Origin: Clostridium sp. AF37-5
Lineage (GTDB): Bacteria; Bacillota; Clostridia; Lachnospirales; Lachnospiraceae
Assembly: GCF_003477605.1 (NCBI RefSeq)
Contig: NZ_QUDR01000039.1
Span: 1-8,023, forward strand
Reading direction: 5' to 3'
Length of the DNA: 8,023 nt
Made by a program: the position numbers and the translations under genes. Positions 1 to 7,368 of this stretch are shown piece after piece. Position 1 is the stretch's first letter; each line of letters starts with the position of its first letter. Under the pieces are notes generated by a model. It saw nothing but the letters and a program-made list of their open reading frames with translations, did no database searches and had not been told where the DNA came from.

Positions 1-38
1 TCCTGCCTTTTTATAATACACCAGTTAGAAGATAGGTT

Positions 39-404
39 TCAATCTTTATTTTTCCCCGGTATATAAAATTTCCTCAGGTACCCTTCCCTCACCGGCAGAT
101 AATTTCCATTTACATACTTCACATTTTTAGATAACGTAAATTTGTTAATATAGGAAGTACACCAGTATGTCTTTTTCGTAATCTTCTTAATACTTTTTGG
201 TAATACCGGGTCTTTTGATTTATTTGCGTAATACAGTAATTCGCCTGTTTTTTTCAAATAAACGAATCCATTCTCTGCCCCAAATACTTGTAACTGATTG
301 TCTTTGTAAAACACATTATGCCCCAATGTTGTTACAGACTGTGGCAAACTTACACGCTTAAGATTTTTCATGTGTGCAAATGTATTTTGACCAACTCCTT
401 CTCA
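39..404 (-). pseudogene. Truncated BspA-type leucine-rich-repeat (LRR_5) protein fragment
   Basis: The open frame matches the BspA/LRR_5 repeat pattern of surface or secreted Firmicutes proteins: a GxNTFAxMKNLKRVSLPxSVTxLGxNVF unit, then a degenerate middle and a LPKSIKKI unit. The ATG at 371-369 lies inside a repeat, and homologous codons (EGVGQNTFAH) continue upstream to about 404, where an in-frame TGA stops them. No start codon lies between that stop and the ATG, and I see no convincing ribosome site. A full protein of this kind would have a signal peptide and many repeats; this piece has about 120 codons and neither. It lies directly behind the 1376-420 gene in the same reading frame, separated by TGA, TAA and TGA stops. 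I read it as the 3' remnant of an LRR gene cut by the rearrangement that placed the operon here. A short expressed protein from the internal ATG is possible but less likely. Confidence 0.65.
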
Positions 405-419
405 TAATTTCTTTTATCC

Positions 420-1376
420 TCATAAACCTAAACTCCCCGTTGTTGAACAAAACCCTCGCTCCAATTCAATCAAATTCTTTGCCGCACCCAGCATAGCCGC
501 AAAAGAAGCTTCGCAAGGATTGGAATTGTAGTTTATTCCTAACAGTTTCACCTTGCGACTAGCCCTTACCAGTTCCTTCGCCAAATTCAAATCAGACTCT
601 TTTATCGGCGCACCTTCCTTTTTCATAAAATCTAACCTTTTTTCAAAAAGCTTCTTATGTTCATAAATACAGTATAAGGACGGCATATGAACCGGTGCAC
701 CAACTCTTAAATTTGAAAAGAAAGACAACTCCGCATTCAAATCATATCGCGTATCTTCACAGTCCCTTCTTGAGTTTCTCGCATAAACATTTAACTCCCG
801 AATTATTTTTGAAATATTGCTTTCCCATTTATAATCCGGTATTTCTCGATACCCAATCAACGCAATTTCTCCTTTTTCCGGACAATACGAAAGAGCTTCA
901 TAAAAGATGTCAAATGGTATCTGCGCATGTTCCCAGTTTTCATTATCAAAATATCCTTGGGTATAAAATACTTTCTTATCTCTATCATAACCGTAAACAA
1001 AACACCCATGCTCGTAAATTCCCGGATTTTGCTTTTTGTATAGATAATTTGTAATGATGGTTTCATTCCACAAAGCAAAACAATACTCGCCCTCATCAAT
1101 CATCCCGCAGATATAATCACAAAGAATGGTTTCGCTGCAAAAATCATACGGGTATTCCATATAAGATTTAGCAAATACTCCTTGATCAGGGACAAAATCA
1201 TAATAATCATAATCAGCATATTTTATCTGTCCATCAAACGAAGTATATTCCAAATGCATGTATTTATCATAGACCCATCCATTGGCGAACGCCTGCTCAT
1301 CAATGATACTAAAGCAAAAGGCCTCTCCTAAGTAAGCCTTAATCGAAGGCTGTAAATTTTTTAATATTTTTTTCAT
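420..1376 (-). CDS. BtrH-like (butirosin H N-terminal-type) acyl-transfer protein, 318 aa
   Basis: The protein resembles the BtrH N-terminal family, papain/C39-like proteins often encoded beside carrier proteins; BtrH itself transfers an acyl group from the carrier protein BtrI to an amine in butirosin synthesis. The visible core is an EGEYCFALWNE strand (about 95-105), then a tyrosine-rich stretch leading to EHG and VYGYD (His123, Gly-Tyr-Asp at 129-131), then KKVFYTQGY and an amphipathic tail. Cys21, in GEAFCF, is a candidate nucleophile to pair with His123, but that assignment is inferred. There is no signal peptide or membrane segment. The ATG is preceded by GGAGAGGGAG and overlaps the stop of the upstream gene as ATGA, so the two are probably translationally coupled. 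With an ACP and two adenylating enzymes in the same operon, transfer of an ACP-bound acyl group is the likely role. The family call is from remembered motif pattern, not a search. Confidence 0.6.
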   Translation of the reverse strand: MKKILKNLQPSIKAYLGEAFCFSIIDEQAFANGWVYDKYMHLEYTSFDGQIKYADYDYYDFVPDQGVFAKSYMEYPYDFCSETILCDYICGMIDEGEYCFALWNETIITNYLYKKQNPGIYEHGCFVYGYDRDKKVFYTQGYFDNENWEHAQIPFDIFYEALSYCPEKGEIALIGYREIPDYKWESNISKIIRELNVYARNSRRDCEDTRYDLNAELSFFSNLRVGAPVHMPSLYCIYEHKKLFEKRLDFMKKEGAPIKESDLNLAKELVRASRKVKLLGINYNSNPCEASFAAMLGAAKNLIELERGFCSTTGSLGL

Positions 1377-2170
1377 TCTCCCTCTCCTGTTATATAAGTC
1401 GGTACATTACTTAATATCACATCATATCGTTTTAACTTCATTTTTAAATTCTTATTCGCAGAGGAAAACAACGTATCATCGGATGGATTAAGCGGTGATT
1501 GATTGATAACTCCTTTTTCTAAAAGGCACGAAATCGCTTTTTGAAAAATAATAAACCATTCACTCAAAACTTTGTCCATGTCCGTCCCTTTTTTCATACA
1601 TTTTTTTCTATACCAAAAACTCAATTTGGCATTTCCCATATGTTTCCGTAGCTCTTTTCTGTCAATCCGCCCCTCTTGTTTTACAACATCAAAAATGTCA
1701 AAGCGCAGCAAATGTTTCCGAACATTTTCCGACAAAAAATCGCCTGCATACTCCTCAAACAACAAGGTCTTCTCTATTACATCTCCTGTCAATTGTTTAT
1801 AACGAATCGTTATGAGCCGCTTTTTTTCATCAATCGAAAGAATTAAAACAATATCTTCGCATACTTTCTTTTCATCCACAAAATTTACTATGTAAGAGCC
1901 TTTCCTCAGATACTGTGATAATAAATTCCAAACGGGCTTTATCGCTGTGAGCGATTTGCACGGATATTCCAAGTATCTTTTTACTGCCACCCCGCTTTTC
2001 CAAAACTCACGAAGAGTCGGAAAACGCAGTTCTTTCTTCTTTTTGTCAAAAACAAGAGAAGAAAACAAATGATAGAAAAGACAAACGTCACAGTTCTCAT
2101 TTCGCCCCATCATTTCAGCAATCTGCGACTCCATGGATGAAGATATATATGTTTTCTCTAATTCTATCAT
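1373..2170 (-). CDS. Diverged partner of the BtrH-like protein, unknown function, 265 aa
   Basis: I do not recognise this as a named family, but it appears to be a distant relative of the protein encoded immediately downstream. KRYLEYP (64-70) matches KSYMEYP there, followed at nearly the same spacing by RKGSYIVNFVDE (89-100) matching DEGEYCFALWNE, and then EDIVLILSID (105-114) matching EHGCFVYGYD. The candidate catalytic His of the partner is Asp106 here, so it may be a structural or non-catalytic subunit, or use other residues. The C-terminal half is rich in Lys and helix-forming residues. No signal peptide or membrane span is seen. I chose the ATG at 2170, which has AAGGGAG at good spacing; a TTG at 2188 would add six residues but has a worse ribosome site. 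It starts about 20 bases after the membrane-protein gene and overlaps the next gene by four bases. Confidence 0.6.
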   Translation of the reverse strand: MIELEKTYISSSMESQIAEMMGRNENCDVCLFYHLFSSLVFDKKKKELRFPTLREFWKSGVAVKRYLEYPCKSLTAIKPVWNLLSQYLRKGSYIVNFVDEKKVCEDIVLILSIDEKKRLITIRYKQLTGDVIEKTLLFEEYAGDFLSENVRKHLLRFDIFDVVKQEGRIDRKELRKHMGNAKLSFWYRKKCMKKGTDMDKVLSEWFIIFQKAISCLLEKGVINQSPLNPSDDTLFSSANKNLKMKLKRYDVILSNVPTYITGEGE

Positions 2171-2189
2171 TTTGTTTTCTCCCTTCAAA

Positions 2190-3347
2190 TCAACTTCCTT
2201 TTTTTAGTTTTGTATTCATAACATACAAGCAAATAAATACTACTGCACTAACAATACCCACTACAATTCCGTAATTTTGTATCGTGCCAATCAATTTCAT
2301 GCACAAAACACTTATCAGCAATACACAAATTTGAGCAATACCTATCTTCAAAAATGTTGTTTCTTTTTTCAAGAAAAGCAATAACATAAAAATTGAAATA
2401 AAATCAAACACAAATAAACCAATACACTGTGACACAGCATCTGCTTTTAATGTTTTTGAATAGAATAATTCCTGTTCCTTTTGATACACTTGTTGTAAAT
2501 TATTTATTCTATGCAACATCGTTCCCAAGATAACACTCGACTGAATCAATAGTGCCACCGCACCACCTGTTATGATATTTTTGGTTTTTGATTTTCTATC
2601 AAATGTACACAACAAGACTGCCATTATAATCAATTCCAAAATTGGAAAATCAAAATACCATGAATACTCACCTTTTAGCTGAAACATCTGCGAAAAAAGT
2701 TCTTGATTTTCCTTATTTCCAACTCCTAAAACCTTAATCATTGTATTAGACTGCCAATACTGTTGCAGTAAAGAGCGAACAAAACTGACAATCAAACCAA
2801 ATCCTACAATTTTACAGAGGTTTAAGTTGTTGTTTTCCTTGATTTTTGTTCTTGCAATTATAATGCAGCAAATGATTAAACTCGCAAACAATATCCCTAA
2901 TACCATTGCTCTGTCAGCAAAATACGTATTTGACACAATGTTAGCCTGTTTCGAATATTTAACACCACTAAGCAAGGCAAATATTTTTACCAGTTGCTGC
3001 ATCAAAGCAGTATTTTTCTCTGCAAGTGTCAAGATGAACAGCCACAAAACACCACATGTATTTAAAATAATTGTGATATAGGCTGCTTTTTTTGCTCTTT
3101 TATAATTACAAAAAGCCCCCACTACCGTTAAAATAGAAACTAAACTTAAAGCAAGAAAAAGCATCCATGTAATCTTACTGATACTATTCCAATATGCCCA
3201 TGTAATACCCGCCGAACCATATGGGTCAAAAATCAACCTGCTTTCTTTCATCATGGCGTTAACATCACATAGCTTACTATAAAAAACACACAAAATCATG
3301 GGTAGTAATAATACAGCATATGTCCATTTATTTTCTAACTTTTTCAT
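2190..3347 (-). CDS. Polytopic membrane protein, about 10 predicted helices, unknown family, 385 aa
   Basis: Hydrophobic segments can be picked out near residues 10-24, 61-80, 90-110, 148-167, 178-196, 237-252, 260-280, 307-330, 335-355 and 358-380. Between helices 3 and 4, and between 5 and 6, there are longer polar loops, and the tail is basic (TKLKKGS). I see no ABC ATP-binding motif, no MBOAT signature, no MFS signature and no acidic-Asp-rich glycosyltransferase motif. The start has a strong ribosome site (GAGGTGAGG) seven or so bases before the ATG, and the gene follows the secreted-protein gene by 14 bases. From context it could be an exporter, a flippase, an immunity protein or a membrane acyltransferase for the operon product; none of these is shown by the sequence. 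The reading frame is intact and the length is typical of a complete membrane protein. Confidence 0.75.
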   Translation of the reverse strand: MKKLENKWTYAVLLLPMILCVFYSKLCDVNAMMKESRLIFDPYGSAGITWAYWNSISKITWMLFLALSLVSILTVVGAFCNYKRAKKAAYITIILNTCGVLWLFILTLAEKNTALMQQLVKIFALLSGVKYSKQANIVSNTYFADRAMVLGILFASLIICCIIIARTKIKENNNLNLCKIVGFGLIVSFVRSLLQQYWQSNTMIKVLGVGNKENQELFSQMFQLKGEYSWYFDFPILELIIMAVLLCTFDRKSKTKNIITGGAVALLIQSSVILGTMLHRINNLQQVYQKEQELFYSKTLKADAVSQCIGLFVFDFISIFMLLLFLKKETTFLKIGIAQICVLLISVLCMKLIGTIQNYGIVVGIVSAVVFICLYVMNTKLKKGS

Positions 3348-3361
3348 TAAACCTCACCTCA

Positions 3362-4483
3362 TTATTTATTTCCCGACGAATATGTAAAATTAGCAGCTAA
3401 ATTAGGAGAAACATGTGTATAAGTTTTCTCCTGCTGTGATGTTAATCCCAAGGATATTGTACAATCTGAAGAGAAGGACGGATTAATCTGATAGGTTGTA
3501 GTGTCCTTTTTATGCCAATAATCTGCGATAATCATATTTGTACTCTTATAGTTTTTCTTATCGATTGCTAAATCATACTCAATAACTATATATTCTTTTA
3601 GCGACATTTTATATGGATACCAATTAGAACTCTTTATTTTACTCCAACTACTATATAAGTTCGGTGTAGCAATCACGCCTCTGGTATTATAATAATATTT
3701 AGGAACAACTGTTTTACTGTCATGCTGTACTTCATGGCCCCTTGGTGTAGTATTAGTAACTCTATAATCATAAAAATGACTTACACTTACTGTATCCACA
3801 AGGGGAGTTCCATATTTTGTACTTACGCCACAAATATCTATACCTCGACAATGAGGTGAAGACAACCATTCAGCCTTATACCACACTCGTAGCACACCAC
3901 TTTGGTTTGAAGTTGACACAATAATCCCCTGTTGCAAAACTCCTGAGTTTACATCATTTCTAGAATTGTTATATGCTCTATCTGCAGCCTTGGCTTTACT
4001 ATTCCATAATTTATTCAATATTGAATCTGATTTGACTTTTTTTATTTCATTTTCATATGTCTGAGATGCAATTTCATCAATCTCATCAGCTGAAATTTTT
4101 TCTAATAATCCCTCACTATTGACTTGATAATACACATTTACAGCTGAAATAATTTCATGATTTTCAATACTATCTATGGTTTTTTTATCCATAGAAACTA
4201 ACTGTTGATCCATAATTCCCATCTCATTTAGCATCTGCTCTTTTTTTTCATCTAATATGCCTGTATCATGTTCTTTATCATACAATAATTTTTTGCATAA
4301 TGCACTATCAGATTTAAATTTGTCGCAAAGATTTCTTCCATTTGATATAATTAAATCTTGATACTTATTTTTCGCATTCTTTTCAATTGCATATGAATCT
4401 ATATTCTGCTCACACATAAATCCAATCATACTTATTACTGTGAAAACACTTAATACCTTTTTAACAACATTTTTAATCAACAT
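3362..4483 (-). CDS. Secreted protein of unknown function with N-terminal signal peptide, 373 aa
   Basis: The chosen ATG (4483) has AAGGA six bases upstream and is followed by a clear signal peptide: basic KNVVKK, a hydrophobic core VLSVFTVISMIGFM, and a probable cleavage site after DSYA (residue 32). An ATG 14 codons further upstream (4525) has no ribosome site and would put a charged extension before the signal. There is no lipobox, no LPxTG motif and no sortase tail. The first 150 mature residues are charged and helical (ILDEKKEQMLNEMG, ISADEIDEIASQTYENEIKKVKS). From about residue 180 the protein becomes Ser/Thr/Tyr-rich and looks like beta strands, with aromatic residues throughout (LRVWYKAEW, YKMSLKEYIVIEYDL) and a paired-Cys loop HCRGIDIC. 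I do not recognise the family. The two-part build suggests a propeptide plus a beta-rich effector, or a surface receptor for the product. Confidence 0.7.
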   Translation of the reverse strand: MLIKNVVKKVLSVFTVISMIGFMCEQNIDSYAIEKNAKNKYQDLIISNGRNLCDKFKSDSALCKKLLYDKEHDTGILDEKKEQMLNEMGIMDQQLVSMDKKTIDSIENHEIISAVNVYYQVNSEGLLEKISADEIDEIASQTYENEIKKVKSDSILNKLWNSKAKAADRAYNNSRNDVNSGVLQQGIIVSTSNQSGVLRVWYKAEWLSSPHCRGIDICGVSTKYGTPLVDTVSVSHFYDYRVTNTTPRGHEVQHDSKTVVPKYYYNTRGVIATPNLYSSWSKIKSSNWYPYKMSLKEYIVIEYDLAIDKKNYKSTNMIIADYWHKKDTTTYQINPSFSSDCTISLGLTSQQEKTYTHVSPNLAANFTYSSGNK

Positions 4484-4547
4484 TCCTATTCCTTCTTTCT
4501 CTGATTTTTCTTTTCTAATCGTCATATTCTGTAGAATAACTTTTTAT

Positions 4548-5741
4548 TTAACTCATACTACCACGACCTTTCACTTTAGAAATAAACCAAGCCAACTTAC
4601 CAGTTTTTTCGCTTGGATATAAACAATCAAGGAAAAAGAACTTGAACGTACTTTTTGCTTGATATTTTTCATAATAAGTAACAAACAATTCCTCAATGAA
4701 CTTTTTTTCGCAATCATTCTCAACAACCAAATATACCTCAAATACGTTATAATCAATTTGGACAATCTGATATTGCATAACAACTTGTTCCAACTTGAAA
4801 TTTATTTTACTAACAACATTATAGAATAAGTCACTATGACATCTCGTTCCATCCGAATTATATATCCAATCATTATCGCGTGCCATATTCAACTCAACAA
4901 CAGGTTCCCTGCTTCCACACAAACACTTTTTATCTGTAAGTATTTGACCTCTATCACCAAGTTTGTATCTAACAAAAGGCATTACCTTATTATGTAATGA
5001 TGTCACACATAGCTCATTTTGCCCAACACTCTCAATAAATACATTCTCTGAAACAATATGCATATTTCCACATGGACACTCATATGCAATTGAATTTATT
5101 TCATAGCACCCATATTGACTAGCCACTTTACAATCAAAAAATTTTTTAACCGTATTTTTAGTTTGGAGCGTAACTCTTTCTCCTGTTAATTCAATATATT
5201 TCAAAGATAGTTGTTGCTTTATTTTTTTCTTTGATAGTATATTAATAAATAACAAAATCACAGAAGGCTGAACAATCATCCAAGTTGGACTAAATTCAAC
5301 AATCCTATTATATATTTTTATGATTTTTTCTTCTGTTAAATTTAATTTGTTAAAGCCAAGTCCTGTTTCTGTTTCTTCAAAGTCCATATCTTTCCCATTA
5401 TATATTTTGTTAGAAAAAAAGTAACATCTTTTATCATTAGGCAAAACACCATAATATTCCTTCCGTCTCTTCCACAAAGGTATTAATGATTTTATATTTT
5501 GCCCTTTTTCCCAAAATATTTCCAAACACTCCCCAGTCGAACCTGATGTAACAACACGCTCAAGTTGACCATTTAAATATTGCATCATATATTCCGGTGA
5601 AAATAAAGAATCCTTATTTTCTAAAACCATCTTTTTATCAATAATCGGATAATCTTCCCATGTAGTTACCGGTTTATCACATAAATTATTATAAAATGGC
5701 ACCTTTTGATAGGCGTATTCTGCCATCTTCTTTTGATTCAT
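4548..5741 (-). CDS. PaaK/CapK-family adenylate-forming ligase, 397 aa
   Basis: The protein belongs to the phenylacetate-CoA ligase / coenzyme F390 synthetase / CapK branch of adenylate-forming enzymes, which activate a carboxylic acid as an acyl-adenylate with ATP. Motifs in order: phosphate loop TSGSTG (65-70), ELTGERV (184-190), QYGCYE (209-214) as the A5-type motif, CPCGNMH (222-228) and KCLCG (272-276) forming a Cys set expected to hold zinc in this family, VRYKLGDRG (257-265) as the A7-type motif, and a C-terminal TGK (380-382) that would supply the catalytic lysine. The length is a little short of the usual 410-450 residues but the core is complete. The ATG lies three bases after the ACP stop, with a GGGGGTGAG ribosome site inside the ACP gene. 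The acid it activates is unknown; an aryl acid is a reasonable guess from family members. Acceptor could be CoA, the neighbouring ACP or an amine. Confidence 0.85.
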   Translation of the reverse strand: MNQKKMAEYAYQKVPFYNNLCDKPVTTWEDYPIIDKKMVLENKDSLFSPEYMMQYLNGQLERVVTSGSTGECLEIFWEKGQNIKSLIPLWKRRKEYYGVLPNDKRCYFFSNKIYNGKDMDFEETETGLGFNKLNLTEEKIIKIYNRIVEFSPTWMIVQPSVILLFINILSKKKIKQQLSLKYIELTGERVTLQTKNTVKKFFDCKVASQYGCYEINSIAYECPCGNMHIVSENVFIESVGQNELCVTSLHNKVMPFVRYKLGDRGQILTDKKCLCGSREPVVELNMARDNDWIYNSDGTRCHSDLFYNVVSKINFKLEQVVMQYQIVQIDYNVFEVYLVVENDCEKKFIEELFVTYYEKYQAKSTFKFFFLDCLYPSEKTGKLAWFISKVKGRGSMS

Positions 5742-5744
5742 TTT

Positions 5745-5999
5745 CTACTCACCCCCACTGATTTTTTCCAAAAAAGCCACAAATGTACTTACCGTCTCCA
5801 TTTCATCCAATAACTCTGGGTAATCGGTAAGACTTATTTCCCATTCTTCCTCAACTCGACTTACAATATCTAAAATTGTAACCGAATCAATCTCCAAATC
5901 CTCAAATAAATTTGTATCCTCTCGAATCTCATTTTCCGAAATTTCCGAATCCATCGCTTCCATAATCATTTTGACTACTTTATCCTGTGTTGTTTCCAT
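5745..5999 (-). CDS. Free-standing acyl/peptidyl carrier protein, 84 aa
   Basis: This small acidic protein carries the carrier-protein motif LEIDSVTILDIV, in which Ser39 is the expected attachment site for 4'-phosphopantetheine. It has the four-helix ACP layout: an N-terminal helix, a long loop with DTNLFEDL, helix 2 after the serine, and a C-terminal helix ending VAFLEKISGGE. I chose the ATG at 5999, which gives the usual ACP length of about 80 residues and follows AAAGGGGAAAG. An in-frame ATG at 6050 would add 17 charged residues within the upstream gene and is less likely. The gene overlaps the end of the adenylating-enzyme gene by 20 bases and is followed three bases later by the PaaK-like gene, so the three are almost certainly co-expressed. 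It is probably the carrier for a building block activated by one of the two flanking enzymes. It needs a phosphopantetheinyl transferase encoded elsewhere. Confidence 0.9.
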   Translation of the reverse strand: METTQDKVVKMIMEAMDSEISENEIREDTNLFEDLEIDSVTILDIVSRVEEEWEISLTDYPELLDEMETVSTFVAFLEKISGGE

Positions 6000-7368
6000 A
6001 ACTTTCCCCTTTGCATCTTTTTCCATTTCGGTTTCTCTTGAAAGCGGCAACTTTTTTAAAGTTGATGCATTTTTCCGGTATATGTATCTCTTTCCTTATC
6101 CGGTCTTTAATCGGCCGAATTTTTTCTTCACACTCTTCTTCATAAAGAATCATGATACCATCCCCCTCAACTCTGACAATGATATCAATTCCAAACCGTT
6201 CATCTGCCATTCGCTCAATACTATTCAGATTAATTCTTTTTCCAAACAACTTCACAAAATCATCACGGCGTCCTGTCAGATAAAGGTATCCCTCTTCATC
6301 TAAATAACCATAATCTCCTGTTTTTAAAATTCCCTGATTATCGTCACCTCGTGACAAGTCATCCATCCCATAACAGTATCCCATACTTACATTTCTTCCG
6401 GCATAACATACTTCGCCATCTTCAATCCATAATTTCCCATTACAGAGCACCTTGCCGACACTACCCTTTTTTCGCTGCATCTCTGTCCATGGCAGCACAG
6501 TCATCCTTGCCGTTGCTTCAGTCTGACCATACATAATTGAAAACGACTTGTCATTTTCATTACAATACTTTGCAAATTTATCACACAAATTCCGCGAAAG
6601 TCTTCCACCTGCCTGCGTATATTTTTTTATGGAATTACTTTTTCTAAAATGTCCACATTTCTCTAATAATTCATAGGTGTAGGGCACACCGGCGAAACTC
6701 GTGACACCATTTGCATTTGCAAATTCAAAAAAACTTTTTTGAACTACACTTTTCCCCGTAAGTAAAACCATCCCATGTTTCAACAAATGCGTATTCAACA
6801 CGGAAAGACCATAGGTATAGGAAAGTGGCAACGACGTTATCGCAACATCCGCACTCTCAATCGCTAATGAACGACAGATATTTTTTGTGTTATCAAGCAG
6901 ATTTCTTCTACTGATACGAACTAATTTGGAAATACGCGAAGTACCCGAAGTCGGTAAAAGAATTGCCAAATCCGGATGAATCTCTTTTGACACCTTCACT
7001 CTTTTTTCAAATAAGACTCGTTCGTTACCAATCTCTACTACTTGATAGCCAATTCTCTTCAAAAACAATTGGTTTGCTTTGATTGACAAAAACAAATATT
7101 CTGGTTGAAATTTTTCAATATACTCGGATAATTCAAACTCTGAAAGATTCTCATGTACAAGAATAGCTACAGTTCCTTTAAACAAACACCCAAGATAAAA
7201 AACAACAGATTCTATGTTGTTTCCCATCTCTATTACGACTAGCTGTCTAACGCTCAAATGTCTACCCACGTCGATTATTCTTTGCTTTAGTTCCCCATAT
7301 GTAACCCGCCGCATGGAATCGTCCAGCAATGCGGTTTCCCTGTCTTTTGAATCTCCCCAAACCTTAAT
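5980..7368 (-). CDS. AMP-dependent acyl/aminoacyl-ACP ligase (stand-alone adenylation enzyme), 462 aa
   Basis: This is an ANL-superfamily adenylating enzyme that converts a carboxylic or amino acid plus ATP to an adenylate and should load it onto the adjacent ACP. With the start at 7368, motifs are: VTYGEL near the N-terminus, a phosphate loop LLPTSGTSRISKLV (about 138-150; altered from the usual TSGTTGxPK), SLPLSYTYGLSVLNTHLL (179-196), GVPYTYELL and TQAGGRL, MYGQTEATARM (A5), KTGDYGYLDEEGY (A7), GRRDDFVKLFGKRINL (A8 hinge), and a terminal NGK with Lys450 (A10). The pattern recalls AMP-ligases I associate from memory with surface-polysaccharide loci, paired there with an ACP. No condensation or carrier domain is fused to it. 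The start is unusual: an AGGAGG site stands eight bases before an in-frame ATT (7368-7366), and no ATG, GTG or TTG lies between the upstream stop and a TTG at 7329. It is the first gene of the operon; its end overlaps the ACP gene. Substrate cannot be predicted here. Confidence 0.85.
   Translation of the reverse strand: MKVWGDSKDRETALLDDSMRRVTYGELKQRIIDVGRHLSVRQLVVIEMGNNIESVVFYLGCLFKGTVAILVHENLSEFELSEYIEKFQPEYLFLSIKANQLFLKRIGYQVVEIGNERVLFEKRVKVSKEIHPDLAILLPTSGTSRISKLVRISRRNLLDNTKNICRSLAIESADVAITSLPLSYTYGLSVLNTHLLKHGMVLLTGKSVVQKSFFEFANANGVTSFAGVPYTYELLEKCGHFRKSNSIKKYTQAGGRLSRNLCDKFAKYCNENDKSFSIMYGQTEATARMTVLPWTEMQRKKGSVGKVLCNGKLWIEDGEVCYAGRNVSMGYCYGMDDLSRGDDNQGILKTGDYGYLDEEGYLYLTGRRDDFVKLFGKRINLNSIERMADERFGIDIIVRVEGDGIMILYEEECEEKIRPIKDRIRKEIHIPEKCINFKKVAAFKRNRNGKRCKGESYGNNTG

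Noticed and set aside
1..7. TCCTGCC shared by the first bases and the last bases of the window
   Set aside because: A seven-base match is expected by chance and has no flanking extension; not an attachment site.
695..1054. Plus-strand frame of 119 codons
   Set aside because: It is antisense to the BtrH-like gene, has no ribosome site and a composition typical of a reverse-frame shadow.
420..1376. A fusion of the BtrH-like protein with the LRR segment by readthrough
   Set aside because: Both are in the same frame, but three stops (TGA, TAA, TGA) lie between them within about 18 bases, so readthrough is very unlikely.
5745..7368. A dltA-dltC-like D-alanylation operon
   Set aside because: An adenylating enzyme and carrier are present, but there is no recognisable MBOAT DltB or DltD, and the order and ligase motifs (SLPLSYTYGLSVLN, YGQTEATARM) fit another subfamily.
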